Part shown: piece after piece, positions 41,170 to 52,118 of the stretch | Numbering within the stretch: the stretch's first letter is position 1 | How the letters are laid out: every line of letters begins with the position of its first letter | Source: Lepidostoma basale | Taxonomy: Eukaryota; Arthropoda; Insecta; Trichoptera; Lepidostomatidae | Reading direction: 5' to 3' | NCBI GenBank assembly: GCA_022606425.2 | Contig: JAHDVF020000739.1 | Location: 682,001-746,000, forward strand | DNA length: 64,000 nt | Position numbers and translations under genes: made by a program | Notes under the pieces: model-generated | Seen by the model: the letters and a program-made list of their open reading frames with translations, nothing else | The model's database searches: none | What the model was told of the DNA's origin: nothing

Positions 41170-41900
41170 TTGAGAACTTGGGCCCTAAATAAATAAATAA
41201 TTAAAAGTAGGTTCTTATCCTTTTCATTTCCGCTCTTGATTTATTATTTGATAAATTTAAGTATCTGTAAAAATCTTATCATAATCTTTGATTATTGATA
41301 ACTTAGTAAAACCATTCATACACTTATTACATTGTCCACTCTTTTATATAATAAAATATAATATATTATTTCTCAGTACCTTATCAATTTCACGATTACG
41401 CTATATGTCTGCGATAAATAGTACATTAGCAATGATCCTACAAATTGACAAACAGGAAATCTTAATCTAAACAGCAGGAAGCTGATCTAGAAGGTGTCAT
41501 GATATAAAAAAATCATCTACAATTTGCGTTTTAACTCTCCAAATACACGGAAGAAAGAAATATCAATTAGCAAGTAACCCAGCGAGGCGTGTTATCCTTA
41601 ACACATTGTGTGCGGGTAACGTCAAAACACTTTTATTTATCTGATGTTATTGCCGTATGTAAAAACTTTACAAGTTCTTTTTAAAAAAATGCCGTTACTG
41701 TAAAATATAGTATTTCTCCATCATAAATTGTGGTAAACAATTCAGAGGTAATCATTACAAATGTGCACAGTATCAAAAAATTAAAAACAATAGTTTTTGA
41801 TCCCAATTAGCGATAATCATAAAGGTGTGAAAATAATCACAGTGAAGCTAAAATTTCACCCGTGCTACATGACACATTTTACAATAAACAGATTTTTATC
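41170..41900. other. No gene seen
   Basis: AT-rich. An ORF at 41288-41470 has no recognisable content. 40860-41170 holds only a short LINE-A scrap near 41010-41050 (ACATATGGTAGAATACCGAA). Confidence 0.4.
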
Positions 41901-41909
41901 AATAATACG

Positions 41910-42900
41910 AATGACAAAGTCTGTTTTCTAGGAGTTTTAGCTTTTTATAAGAATGACATGCTCCACTTGCCTAAAGCATTATCTAATGATGTATGGGGGA
42001 TATAAAATATGGGCGCAAAGAAGTTGCCTTCACGTGTACTGTTATTATAACACCCGGTGCCCCTGGAAACGACACACTGTCGGCCAAACCTTCCACCACA
42101 ATGGTAAGAAAAATAAGTGATATAGGCCATTTTAGAGTCACCTCTGATATATAAAGTTATCTTGCTGTTGATACGAAGAAAAATATCAAATGATACTCCC
42201 ATAAAATGTAACGAAACTTGTATAAAACAGATATTTACATTCTTCTTCTTCTTCCTCTTAGTTTAGGTTGTATGACCTGTTTGTGACGGTGGGCTGTCCT
42301 GGGATGATGATGTCCAGCCATCTCTCCATCTCTTTGGCGGTTCTCTTGCTGCTTGGGTTTTCATCTTTAACAATTTTTGCAATTCTCCATGCGGTCCACG
42401 TGGTCTCTCCAAAAGCGCCTTCTGCTTCTTCCCCATTTCACTATGTCATCAAAGACAGACCTAATCGTTTCATTTCTGATCCGATCTCTGAGGGTTATGC
42501 CTGCGATGGAGCGTAGGGTTCGCATTTATACTACTCTAAGAAGGTTCTTAGTTCTATTGGTATCGGCTCTGACCTCTATTCCATACGTCATGATAGGGCG
42601 AACGCATGCCTTGTAATTATATCTTGACTTTACTTTCGGTTAACATGTATTTGTTCCTCCATATGGTGTCGCGCAAGAGCCAGCCACGGCTGTTGCATTA
42701 TAGGTTTGTGCTCGCACCTCATCGTATAGGTCACTGTAGCTACCGATCTCTATGCCTAGGTAAGTGAATCGCATGTCTTGCTCAATAGGTGTGTGAGCGG
42801 CTCTTTCGATATCGTTTTTTTATATTTACATTCATATTAATTATTTAATATGGAGTTTATTTCATTGTTCAAGAAACAATATATTTGTTTTTTTCTCTTT
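41910..42900. repeat. Foldback F containing repeat O and a LINE-H insertion
   Basis: F sequence appears at 41910-41990 (TGTTTTCTAGGAGTTTTAG, AATGACATGCTCCACTTGCC), 42185-42241 (TCCCATAAAATGTAACGAAA) and 42822-42900 (TTAATTATTTAATATGGAGT, TTGTTCAAGAAACAATATAT). Repeat O (41995-42180) matches 62575-62750; LINE-H (42242-42821) is a separate insertion. Confidence 0.7.
42242..42821 (-). mobile_element. LINE-H 3' end inserted in foldback F
   Basis: Minus strand: FTYLGIEIGSYSDLYDEVRA, YNYKACVRPIMTYGIEVRAD, TNRTKNLLRVV*MRTLRSIA, GITLRDRIRNETIRSVFDDI, VKWGRSRRRFWRDHVDRMEN, then frame-shifted tail and (GAA)n. ATATTTACATT at 42231-42241 and 42822-42832 is an 11-bp target duplication. Longest LINE-H copy here; few disablements. 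Confidence 0.85.
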
Positions 42901-42999
42901 TTCTTTGTTTATTGATTAAACCACTTAAACACTTGTGATAACCAGCTTTAATTCAAGATAACTTCTCTTGTCTATTTTTAAAGCGATCCACCCGTGTAC

Positions 43000-43260
43000 T
43001 TCTTCTTCTTCTGATTTATTTAGGACTGTATCCTGTTATTTCTCGGAGCCTATTCCTGGGATGCAGATGTCCAACTGTCTCGCCATCTTTTAGGTGATCT
43101 TCCTGCCGGTCGATTTGGTTGGTACTTTATTTGCGGCTATGTTTATCACTCTTTCGGAACATGCTCTTTCCACATGATCTCTCCAGTAGCGTCTTCTCAG
43201 TCTTCCCCATCGCACGACATCTTCTACATTGCAGATCTTGCACCCGTTTACGATGTGTTA
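43000..43260 (-). pseudogene. LINE-H tail
   Basis: Minus strand: CKICNVEDVVRWGRLRRRYW, RDHVERACSERVINIAANKV and TGRKIT..MARQLDICIPG, ending at (GAA)n near 43005. Confidence 0.65.
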
Positions 43261-43734
43261 AATAAATTCGTTTTTTATTTTTTCCGAAGTAACTGCAATT
43301 AAAGCGAGTTTTTAATAGAATCAGGAAACAATCTGTGCGGAACTAATATGCATTATGCAATCGGATACTTGGATAATTAATTGAACCTAATGTCTGGATA
43401 CAAACTCGGGTCCATTATTTAAAGCCACAGTGTAACAATATTATGCTAACTGAATGGGAATATATTCCAAAGTACTGTAACGCCAAGCAATCAAAGAAGA
43501 CAACAAGTAAGTTGCATGAATTTAAAATATAAATGTTTTTAACCCGGCGAGTGTAAAGTTGGGTAAAATTTACCCTAGGCAAAATTTATGTTTAGTTTCA
43601 CACGCTCAACTGTTCCGTGCCCCTCAATAGCTGCGTGGGCGGAGGTTTAGAAGCGACAAGAAACGAGGAATTATACAAACATCACTATTATAATTTGTGT
43701 TTGTTATGATTAAAACGAAAAACAACAACAAACT

Positions 43735-43985
43735 TATACAAAATTTCTTTATTATTGTATATTTAGTGTACTTCCACTTGTGTTTAACGTCGACCGGTTT
43801 CGGCAGCTGGCTGACATCTTCTGGTTTCGACCGGGTGGTTCCGACCTTCTGGTTTCGATGGTTTCGACCGGTCGACGTTTAACACAAATGGAAGCACACT
43901 AAATATACAATAAATAAATTTCGTATAATTTTTTTTTGTTTTCATTATTTAAAATGAACTTCTAACAAGAAATTTCAATTAAAAA
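43735..43985. repeat. Penelope-like foldback E, both arms
   Basis: ACAAAATTTCTTTATTATTG, TTCCACTTGTGTTTAACGTC and GACCGGTTTCGGCAGCTGGC on the left, reversed on the right as GACGTTTAACACAAATGGAA and CAATAAATAAATTTCGTATA. The centre repeats TTCTGGTTTCGA. Confidence 0.7.
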
Positions 43986-44339
43986 TATTAATTACTTTAA
44001 AATTGTGTAATTTTTTGTGGTTTTTTATATAAAAATAGACAATTAAGTGCCATAAGTTGAATTCTCTAAGAACAATGTGGAATCAAATAAAAATATGATT
44101 AAACTACTAATTATAACACCTTTATTCATAGTTTCTAATAAACAAATATTTATAAAAGGGGTAAAATAAGTATACTATTGAATTAAAAGTAGTAATAAGT
44201 AGAAAATAAAAAAACGATCTAAGTAAGAATTTCGGGTGAAAAATACCCAACATTACGCTCGATGCTACAAATTTGAACCTGACATTCGCCGGGTTAAATT
44301 CTGATAGGGTATGCCCCTATGATATGCCATGTTGGAATG

Positions 44340-44600
44340 GCACCAGCAACACTACGACAAATGAAACTGGCAAAAGAAGGATGAAAGTAGAATAAATGCA
44401 GCAGAAATGAGATCTCTTAATGTGGAAAATATGTGTATGATGGAGTTCGAATGAAAATATTAGAAGTGAATGCGGTGCAAATGAAAGTGTTATGAACGCG
44501 TTTTGGACACATGGAAAGAATGATAATAAAGTATATTTTAACGATGTAAATGCAACTAGAAATAGAGGAAGACCGAGGAAAACGTGGCTGGTTAGTTAGC
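44340..44600 (+). pseudogene. LINE-A copy with deletions
   Basis: KLAKEGXKXNKCSRNEISX in frame-shifted form, SNENIRSECGANESVMN, FWTHGKNDNKVYFN, ATRNRGRPRKTWL. The 3' terminus is missing. Confidence 0.6.
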
Positions 44601-45029
44601 CAATGCTTAAAAAAGTGCATACAAAACAATGTTTACAAAATTTCCTTGCATTATTGATAAGCAATAAAATGTCTCGGCTCAAGATGGATTCTTGGTATTG
44701 AATAGATCCGGGGTTATGGTCAAACGTAATCGGTTCCAAGATCACGCGGAATTATCATAATCTGGACACGAGCACGTTACATGAGATGTCGGAATTTAAA
44801 ACAGATTCGCGGGTCATCAAACGAGAATAAAAGATGGGGGACAACGAACTCGTAAAGCTCTCCGCTGGAAACTGAATGAGAACGCAATAATCAAACAGCC
44901 AACTAACCGTCACGCCGTTTCAGGCAGAGGGGACGAACACTCTATTCTGACACACTTTTAAGACCTCGTCCATAATTTATGAAAACACCACGATTATTCC
45001 GACATGGAAACATTTTACAGTAAGCATAT

Positions 45030-45430
45030 CTTTAGAGCTTTAAATAAACCTAAAGACATAATATGGCGTCGAAGCAAGGGCAGACACAGTAAGGACCAAA
45101 CAAGTTTTGAGGACTTCCGAAATGAAGACACTGAGTGCGATAGCAGGCAAGACACTGAGAGATCGCGTGAGGAACACCAGAATAAGAGAGAAATGTGAGG
45201 TTGAAGATATTATAAAATGGAGCAGACAAGAAAAAGGGACTGGTACGGTCATGTTAAAATAATGGACACCACCAGACTTCCCTATATTGCATTGCATAAT
45301 CACCCTCATGGGACTCGTCCTCGTGGAAGACCTCCTAAAAGATAGAAGGACAGCTAGGAATCTACCTCACAGGAGGAGCAACACTCTGGAGAACAGACCA
45401 CAGAGATCTATAATGAAGAAGATAAATTGA
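45030..45430 (+). pseudogene. LINE-H tail
   Basis: Frames: ADTVRTKQVLRTSEMKTLSA, IAGKTLRDRVRNTRIREKCE, VEDIIKWSRQEKG and HPHGTRPRGRPPK, STSQEEQHSGEQTTE. A LINE-D piece follows directly at 45435. Confidence 0.7.
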
Positions 45431-45434
45431 AGTT

Positions 45435-45655
45435 GAAATGGACAGGATATGTCGCCAGACAAGGAACAGGGAGATGGGCACCCAGAGTCTTGACGTGGAG
45501 ACAAAAGGAGCACCGGTCGACCCCAAAAAAGATGAGCTGACGACCTAATTCCAGTCAGGGGAAGAAGATGGATGAAAGTCGCACGGGATAGAGTAATATG
45601 GAGATGGTTTGAAGAGGCCTACATCCAGCTGTTGAGAGGTGGCTAAGGAAAAAAA
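45435..45655 (+). pseudogene. LINE-D tail
   Basis: LKWTGYVARQGTGRWAPRVL, TWRQKEHRSTPKK, RRWMKVARDRVIWRWFEEAY and IQLLRGG. The VARQGTGRWAP wording differs from the VARSSDEKW subfamily at 4120 and 38133. Confidence 0.65.
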
Positions 45656-45699
45656 AAGGTTTCTTCCGAAATTGACAATTATCAGAGGTACCTATTAAC

Positions 45700-45855
45700 T
45701 AGTTCCAGGAAGGGACTCGATTCTAAAAACTATTTAGTGAACTAATTCTTGGACTTGGATCTTCTGGCTTACTGGCTATTCCTCTTACGTCTTATGGGAA
45801 CATTGTTGGAAGGTGATTTGGTAGGTTGTTAGTATATGCGGGGGTATGATTTGTT
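45700..45855 (-). pseudogene. Jockey-like LINE 3' UTR
   Basis: CTTGGACTTGGATCTTCTGG, CTATTCCTCTTACGTCTTAT and GGAAGGTGATTTGGTAGGTT match the 3' UTR at 56945-57050. Confidence 0.55.
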
Positions 45856-45974
45856 GAACCGAATGTTTGAATATAAATTTTTAAACCTAGATCTGAACCA
45901 AATTCTCGAACCTAATTTTTTTAAGCAGTCTAATGATTTTACTGAAATCTCTTGATGAAAGTTCATTTTAAATA

Positions 45975-46167
45975 ATTATTAAATAAAACGATGTTTTTTT
46001 ATTAACTGCTTCCACTTATTGTCTTAATTTCGACAACGACCGGTTTCGCCAGGTTAGCTGGTGACAAGTCTGTCGATGCCAGCCAGCCCGGTGAAACCGG
46101 TTGATGTCGAAATAAATACAATAAGTGGAAGTATTTAATAAAAAAACATCGTTTTATTAAATTATTG
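45975..46167. repeat. Foldback E', complete inverted pair
   Basis: AATAAAACGATGTTTTTTTA, CTTCCACTTATTGTCTTAAT and CGACCGGTTTCGCCAGG on the left are inverted on the right (CCCGGTGAAACCGGTTGATG, AATACAATAAGTGGAAGTAT, AAAACATCGTTTTATT). Arms of about 80 bp around a short centre GACAAGTCTGTCGATGCCAG. Confidence 0.75.
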
Positions 46168-46589
46168 TTCAAACATTTTAAACCTAGTGTTCCAACTGAA
46201 TTCTTGAACCAAAATTCCTAAACCTAGTTTTGAACAATAAATTTTGTACCAAGTTAATAAATTCTCGAATCTGAATTTTACAATACAATTCTAATTCAAA
46301 TTACTAATATAAAATTTGTGGACCTCCAAGGCGACGCGATCACCCAATGATATTTTTTTTCTACCCACAGACATCTTTGACAGGCTATTAATACAACTTG
46401 GAAGATAAATCAATAATCAAATTCGAAGGACAAATAGTCCTACATCATTCTCCATTTATATTTAAAATTTCGTGCACGAGCGACACTTGCTAGGAAAAAT
46501 ATATCCATGTTAACATTTCCCCTATATATCCAAACGATCGCTATCTCAGCTTATTGTGCGGTATTTAATATAATACATCTTCTGCTTCC

Positions 46590-46890
46590 TCATATGTGGA
46601 ACCACAAGAACGAAGGCTAAAGTGCGGGTGGCAGAAATGCGGACGCTGAAGATGATAGCAGGAAAGACTCTTCGAGATAGGATGAGGAACACGGCTATCC
46701 GCGAAATCTGCAAGGTGGAAGATATCGTAAGATGGGATAGATAACGCAGAAGATACTGAAATGCGCACGTGCAGAGGACGCCCACACGCTGTGACGCATC
46801 AGATTCCTGCCGGCTACCGTCCCCCCGGAAGACCACCAAAGAGATGGAGGGATAGCTGGGAGTCAACCTCCCAAGAGAGTCCTCATATTA
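46590..46890 (+). pseudogene. LINE-H tail
   Basis: KVRVAEMRTLKMIAGKTLRD, RMRNTAIREICKVEDIVRWD then YWNAHVQRTPTRCDASDSCR in a shifted frame, PRKTTKEMEG. The Helitron array units carry a related, more decayed version. Confidence 0.65.
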
Positions 46891-46939
46891 TATTGGACGA
46901 AGGCCGCTAGGGCCTGTTTGTGGAGAGTTTACCGCATTT

Positions 46940-47175
46940 TACGATGTAGACTCCCAGCTGTCTTTCCATCTTTTAGGGAGTCTTCCAGGCATCTTTCTTC
47001 CCTTTGGTTTTACATGTAAGACAAGGTATGGTAGTCTTTGGGCGTCCATTCTTTTCATATGGTCTCTCCAATATCTTCGTATTTGTCTCAGAGACAACTG
47101 CGCTGAGCTGGTCACGTCGTCGGAATGCTTGAGACAAGACCCCCATGGAAGATTATGTACTCTAAGCTTACCCAA
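46940..47175 (-). pseudogene. LINE-H tail
   Basis: Minus strand: SLRQIRRYWRDHMKRMDAQR, LPYLVLHVKPKGRKMPGRLP, KRWKDSWEST. It overlaps the first part of LINE-R on the other strand, at the junction of two insertions. Confidence 0.65.
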
Positions 47176-47600
47176 GGGAAACGCTCACACGGTGGTCAGA
47201 AGAAACGCTTTAAGGACTCCCTTAAAGGAAACCTACAAAAGACTGGCATCGACTGTGATTGCTGGGGAAAAGACAGCAGAAAACAGACCTAGTTGGAGAA
47301 CAACAGTACATAAAGGCACGCAAGACTTTGAAGCACAGCGTAGAGACGACGTCGCAGAGAGGAGGAGGAGAAGAAAGGATAGACCACTGGAAGGCGGTGA
47401 CGGCTCTATTACAAGCATCTTCTCCTGCCCCAGATGCCGCAGAATTTGTGGGTCCAGGATCGGGCTCTTCAGTCACATGCAGACCCACAACTGTGAAGGA
47501 CAGTCTTTCTCGGACACGAGGGATAGCCGATGATGATGATGATTTGTCTCCTCTATTTGACAACATCCTAGATATCACACATTTCTCCGATCGTGGTGTT
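47129..47600 (+). pseudogene. LINE-R C-terminus with C2H2 zinc finger
   Basis: The frame from about 47145 reads GRLCTLSLPKGNAHTVVRRN...TPLKETYKRLASTVIA, KTAENRPSWRTTVHKGTQDF, EAQRRDDVAERRRRRKDRP and CPRCRRICGSRIGLFSHMQT-H, a C-x2-C-x12-H-x3-H finger. Such tails (W...A.DRP.WR..I..G...FE..R, then a finger) occur in a widespread animal LINE. The 404-nt frame is intact. Confidence 0.7.
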
Positions 47601-47604
47601 TCTT

Positions 47605-47712
47605 AATCTGTCGCGTAGAATCTTTCTGAGGGTTTTATCTCTGTGGTTCCGAGTAGTGATTTAGTGCGAACTGTGTCAGCTCTTGTTTCGATGCCATATG
47701 TCATTATCGAAT
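47605..47712 (-). pseudogene. LINE-H fragment
   Basis: Minus strand: MTYGIETRADTVRTKSLLGT then TEIKPSERFYATD in one frame and LRKILRDRLRN in another, the segment upstream of MRTLR in LINE-H. Confidence 0.5.
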
Positions 47713-48094
47713 ATTATATATAATATAATATATATGATACAATACAAGATAATGCGCAGCTTCTCCCAGATCTCGGGGTTTCGGCTGCCGACCTTAATTT
47801 GTATCTCATTTGCGCCCACTTTCTGCCGACTGTTTTCGGTCTAGAAAAAATTAGCGACGTCTGCGGTCGCAAGGCAATATTCCCAGTAAAGCGGATCATT
47901 TCATAAAGCCTACATAGCAACAGAATAAGGCTACGGCCACACCGAAGTGTTTCGGTTGATGACTCGCTTGCTGTCTGTCCGAAAATGAAACAGACTGATT
48001 TGACGACGTTATCAATTTATTTTATTTGAAAATGTCACCCTATTCAATAAGCTTTGAGGTTTACTTTAATTTATGAATTAATCAATTAAAGTAA

Positions 48095-48310
48095 AGTGCA
48101 GACGGAACCCAGCCTGCATCGCTCAGGGCGCACTAGACTGGAAAGAGAAAGCGAAACTGGAGAAGAACCCTGCAGGACGAGGTTAAGGCAGCAGGCCTCA
48201 CTTGGGATGATGTTAAGCATCAGGCATGCGATAGAGTCGGGTGGAGAAGATTCCTTGAGGCCATATGCACCACGGAGGTGCGACAGGACAAAAAAAGAAA
48301 AAGAAGAAAG
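48095..48310 (+). pseudogene. LINE-Q tail
   Basis: WRRTLQDEVKAAGLTWDDVK, HQACDRVGWRRFLEAICTTE and VRQDKKRKRR across two frames, the terminal part of LINE-Q, nested in the Harbinger-like element. Confidence 0.65.
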
Positions 48311-48639
48311 TGCACTAATGATTTGTGATCACGAAGGTAATGGTCAAAAATTTATAAACTCACAATTATTTTCAAATCGAATATATCTTTATTTTAAATT
48401 GAGTGACATTTGCTAACGTTTGTAATTTATTGCTTGCTATTATTTTTTTATTTGATTCTGCGTAATTAGTAAATTTTACTAAATGTAAAAGAAATCAGTA
48501 ATCGATTTGAACATAAATGTGAGTGTAGAAATTTTAATCCATTAATTTTGTGATGACAAATTATTAGTGCCCTTTACTTTAATCGATTAATTCATAACTT
48601 AAAGTAAATATAAAAGCTTAATTAACCAACGAATATCTA

Positions 48640-49205
48640 CCTGGAACGCATCCTATTAAAAAAGGTGGACCACTTCAGATATCTCGGCTCAATTCTTACC
48701 AATGAAGGCACGATCGAAAATGACGTAGAGCATAGAATAAACGTAGGATGGCTTAAATGGTGTGCCCCTTCAGGAGTACTTTGCGACAGCAAAGTACCCG
48801 TGACCTGCTATGCTCTACGGATCGGAATGCTGGGCCGCAAGACGACAAGAAGAACAGAGGCTGCACGTAGCAGAAATGAAGATGCTGAGGTGGGCCACCG
48901 GGGTCACGATGGTTGATAAAACAAAAAATGAGCACATCAGAGGTATTCGAAAGTCGCTCCCATAGTGGAAAAAACTAGGGAACGTCGACTGCAGTGGTAG
49001 GGTTATATGAGCAGGAGGGACAATGAATACATCGTTCACAAGACCCTGCAACTGGAAGACGGAAAGAGGGGACTAGGTCGACCTCCTGCAACGTGGATGT
49101 CCGCTGGGACTGGACAGCCAGATGAGCCTAGATCGTGAGACTTGGCGGAGCCGTATTAGGAGAGCCGACCCCAAATAACGGGAAATGGCTAGGCGAAAGA
49201 AGATA
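48640..49205 (+). pseudogene. RTE/BovB-like LINE tail
   Basis: KKVDHFRYLGSILTNEGTIE, NDVEHRINVGWLKW, GVLCDSKVP, then in shifted frames LHVAEMKMLRWATGVT, KNEHIRGIRKSLP-like, NEYIVHKTLQLEDGKRGLGR, PPATWMS. The order and motifs match the second half of common arthropod RTE-type RTs. Frameshifts disable it. Confidence 0.75.
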
Positions 49206-49890
49206 AAAGCTTAATTAACAGAATGAAAATTTTTAAATAAATAAAAATGACAACGCTATTAAATCAGTCTCAGTAATTTTCGGACAGACTGTAACCGAGT
49301 CAGTAACCGAAACACTTCGGTGTGGACGCAGCCTAACGACTTAGAAGCAGGCAGGCAACCGAACAGAATACTTTACAGATTTTATTCGAATTTTTTTCTA
49401 CAAAACAAAGTTCAAGAATTATTAACATAACAGTTATCTAGACCCGAATGGGAGCTAAACACGCTCTGATATATTAGCTCATTACCTAGACTCGTTTACG
49501 TACGTGCGGATGGTGCTAGGTGATATTAAAATTTATTGTAAATGCTAGCGACTGTCCGTCTTAACAGTAATCTCATTGCGAAGTGGGTACTTAACTCACC
49601 ACACGTGGTTGGCGAACCGCGGCCGGGGTGCTTACCTAGAGCGCGGGTGGATAACAGCGCTAACAATAGCGCGATGCCATTAATAATAAATAATAATAAT
49701 AATATGCTAACTTTTAAAGCGCCGTTTTTGTGATGTAATCACCTCAAGGGCGCATTGGACGTGTTTTAAATCTAAATGTGAACGCTGCATATGATTGATA
49801 TTCGCCATCGATTAGAAAGTATAATAGAACAAAATATGCAAGTTTTAAATTGTGTATGAAATATGAAAAATATGGGTTCTCAGCTTAGAT

Positions 49891-50094
49891 ATGAAATCTG
49901 TCGGATCATTTATGCATCTGAGGTGTGAAGGAAGATTGTTCCAAGCTGATGGACTGGCTACCGCAAACGCTCGATCCCCGAAATTTGTATTAGGGCAACG
50001 CTTTGGCTCAACTAATCTTTCTATTGCCGAGGAGTTCGCTGAGCAAAGGGTGGATTTCCAAGTTGGTATAATTGGTACAATTGCCGGAGAATAA
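49891..50094 (+). other. Unassigned 67-codon ORF
   Basis: MKSVGSFMHLRCEGRLFQAD, GLATANARSPKFVLGQRFGS and TNLSIAEEFAEQRVDFQ, normal-looking composition. I do not recognise it. 50155-50250 downstream shares AAAAAATTAGCGTATYCATCTC-RAGAGA with 51635-51665, so both may belong to one repeat family. Confidence 0.25.
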
Positions 50095-50489
50095 GAACCT
50101 ATTCAAAGGCCTCACGACGGGCTATCGATGTAATGAAAAAGTCTGAAGAAGAGATAGACGAAGCGTTGACTTAAAAAAACATAAAAAATTAGCGTATCCA
50201 TCTCGAGAGACACCATGCCATGCCTTCTTGCGGCGACTACATAGGCGACATCTTGAGAAGAACCAAATATTGCTAATGTAATAAATATTCATTCATAACA
50301 TCTCTTCGCTAGTTTCAATCCAAGGGATTGGTTTGCAGCAAAGTGTAACATTGTTTTTGCTGGTTCTTGGGATGCCACTTGGACCTTTAATGTATTAGTT
50401 TCCCGTTGCTTTCCACATTTGTATACATCGGGTTATTTAAACTCAATTACTGTATACAACTTTTTATCTATTGATTATCATGACATGAT

Positions 50490-50624
50490 TTGGTAGTTAA
50501 TCTATCGCCATTTTACTGTCGCATGAATTGTACACCAGACCAAAAACAGTGTGACAATCAGATTGACATCGCCGGGAATCGAACCAGGGACCATAAATCT
50601 TGCCACTTTGCCACGAAGGTTGTC
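50490..50624 (-). mobile_element. tRNA-derived SINE, 3'-truncated
   Basis: Minus strand: ACAACCTTCGTGGCAAAGTG (A box), GTCCCTGGTTCGATTCCCGG (B box), GGTGTACAATTCATGCGACA and GCGATAGATTAACT, where homology stops. The (AAT)n tail is absent. Confidence 0.75.
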
Positions 50625-50689
50625 GTTTACATGTTGTAAATGCCAAGCTTAATATAAGAATATTGTTTAAAAAATTGGGTGAGAGAGAG

Positions 50690-50875
50690 AAGAATGTATT
50701 GAAAAGACCATGTAGAAATAATGGACACCCAGAGATTACCACACCTTGCCCTATATTAGGAAATTAGAGGGAAGAATAATGCCTGAAAGACTCCCCAAGA
50801 GATGGAAATTCCAAAAAAAGTGGGAATGCACATCGCAAGCCCTTGGGAAATTGGGTCATGTCTCCGCTTCTTAAA
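50690..50875 (+). pseudogene. LINE-H tail
   Basis: Decayed REKNVLKRPC then HVEIMDTQRLPHLALY and RGKNNARKTPQEMEI in shifted frames. Similar to the end preserved at 46940-47175. Confidence 0.5.
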
Positions 50876-50884
50876 TAGCCTAAT

Positions 50885-51270
50885 GCCTCAAGACAAAAGT
50901 CTTCAACCAGCGCGTCTTGCCAGCCATGACTAAAGGGGCCGAGACGAGGACGCTGACAAGGGGTCTCGTGTACAAGTTCCAGACCGCACAGTGCGCCATG
51001 GAAAGAGCCATGCTTGGATTATTCCACGGGACAGAATTCGAAACGAATTTATTAAACAACAAACCAATGTGAATAAGGTGGTTATGAAAATAACTGTGGG
51101 CTGGCCGTATTTTTTAGAGAACCTACACGTAATGGGGAAGACGGGTTCTGGAGTGGAGATCGCGCAAAGGATTCCATAGAGTTTGACGTCCTTCTGCCCG
51201 CTGGACCGATGATAGTATAATGATTCTGGACGTGGATGGATGAGAGTGGCCAAGGAAGTGCGGGAATGGC
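50885..51270 (+). pseudogene. LINE-D RT C-terminal part
   Basis: DKSLQPARLASHD-type start in one frame and KVFNQRVLPAMTKGAETRTL, VYKFQTAQCAMERAMLGLFH, GTEFETNLLNNKPM in another, then FWSGDRAKD, RPSARWTDDSIMILDVDG and WPRKCGNGRI. It carries the region just before the tail seen at 4120. Confidence 0.65.
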
Positions 51271-51284
51271 AGGATTAATCACGT

Positions 51285-51500
51285 ACACCCAGTTAACTTA
51301 TGGCGCTAGCATGCTGGCAGCAGCATAGCGCCCCCTGGAGACAAGGACCCCGTCTTTTCTCCCGGTCTTACCGCCACATCCTCCAGCTAGGCAACACGCA
51401 TTAACTCGCACGCTGTCGCCCTAGCTATCTTCTAGACATAGACAATTTGTGTCTGTGCCACAATAAAGAACTGTGAACCAACCTGTGACTTTCATTTGCA
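51285..51500 (+). mobile_element. Possible LTR fragment
   Basis: GGCGCTAGCATGCTGGCAGC, AGCATAGCGCCCCCTGGAGA, AATAAAGAACTGTGAACCAA and CCTGTGACTTTCATTTGCAC look like the U3-R-U5 part of an insect LTR retrotransposon, with an AATAAA signal. No second LTR, primer-binding site or gag/pol was found. Confidence 0.35.
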
Positions 51501-51599
51501 CAAACGAACCACGGATCAACTTTACGCATGCTTAAATGCCATATTTGTTCACTCATAATTCAATATATATTATTTTTCTTTTATCTTTTTCTTGTAATG

Positions 51600-51960
51600 A
51601 AAGATTGGCCCGATACGTTGACTCACAAAACCACAAAAAATTAGCGTATTCATCTCAAGAGAGACGCGGAGTGGCATGGCTTCTCGCGGCGGGTACAGAG
51701 GCGGCGCGTGTGGGAATGGCCTCCGATTCCGTTACGCAATGTGCACACGTCATGATCTGCCGAATAGAAAGTCAACGGGCAACACATTCGCAAAAAGAGT
51801 TCGCGAAATTGCGTCAAACGTAACGGCGCGAGGTCGGCGTTGCGCAATCCCGATACCCCGAATCGGAGCCGGCAATCCGGTGTTTCCAATATTGTAATTC
51901 TGTATGACTCCATGATTACCACGAGTGCGGCTCTATCTATAGAAACTAGCGCGGCCCGGC
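51600..51960. other. GC-richer segment, unassigned
   Basis: AAAAAATTAGCGTATTCATC then GCGGCGGGTACAGAGGCGGC and CGGCGCGAGGTCGGCGTTGC. It shares its left part with 50170-50215. Two overlapping ORFs on both strands show no known motif. Confidence 0.35.
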
Positions 51961-52118
51961 GGCGGGACGGAAGATGTCATTTTGGGTGAACGCGAGAAGC
52001 AAAAGTGGCGAAATTAATTTGTGTCGCGATGAACCAAAAAATCGCACAACCACGCACTTCTATTCGTACAATGAATTAAAAATCTTTGTTATTATTTTGT
52101 ATTCGATAACTTTATAGT

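Larger units (their letters stand above)
47929..49333. mobile_element. PIF/Harbinger-like element carrying nested LINEs
   Basis: Terminal repeats GGCTACGGCCACACCGAAGT and GGCTGCGTCCACACCGAAGT face each other and stay alike for about 80 bp (TTCGGTT, GTCTGTCCGAAAAT, GACTGATTT). TAA flanks both ends (47926-47928, 49334-49336), the 3-bp TWA duplication of PIF/Harbinger. No transposase was found; 48095-48310 and 48640-49205 are LINE tails lying inside. Confidence 0.7.

Noticed and set aside
47222..47578. Minus-strand ORFs of 118 and 61 codons.
   Set aside because: They are antisense to the LINE-R frame that carries the zinc finger and have no motif of their own.
51650..51922. Overlapping ORFs in GC-richer DNA as a gene pair.
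   Set aside because: No recognisable protein features; the left part recurs at 50170-50215, suggesting a repeat.
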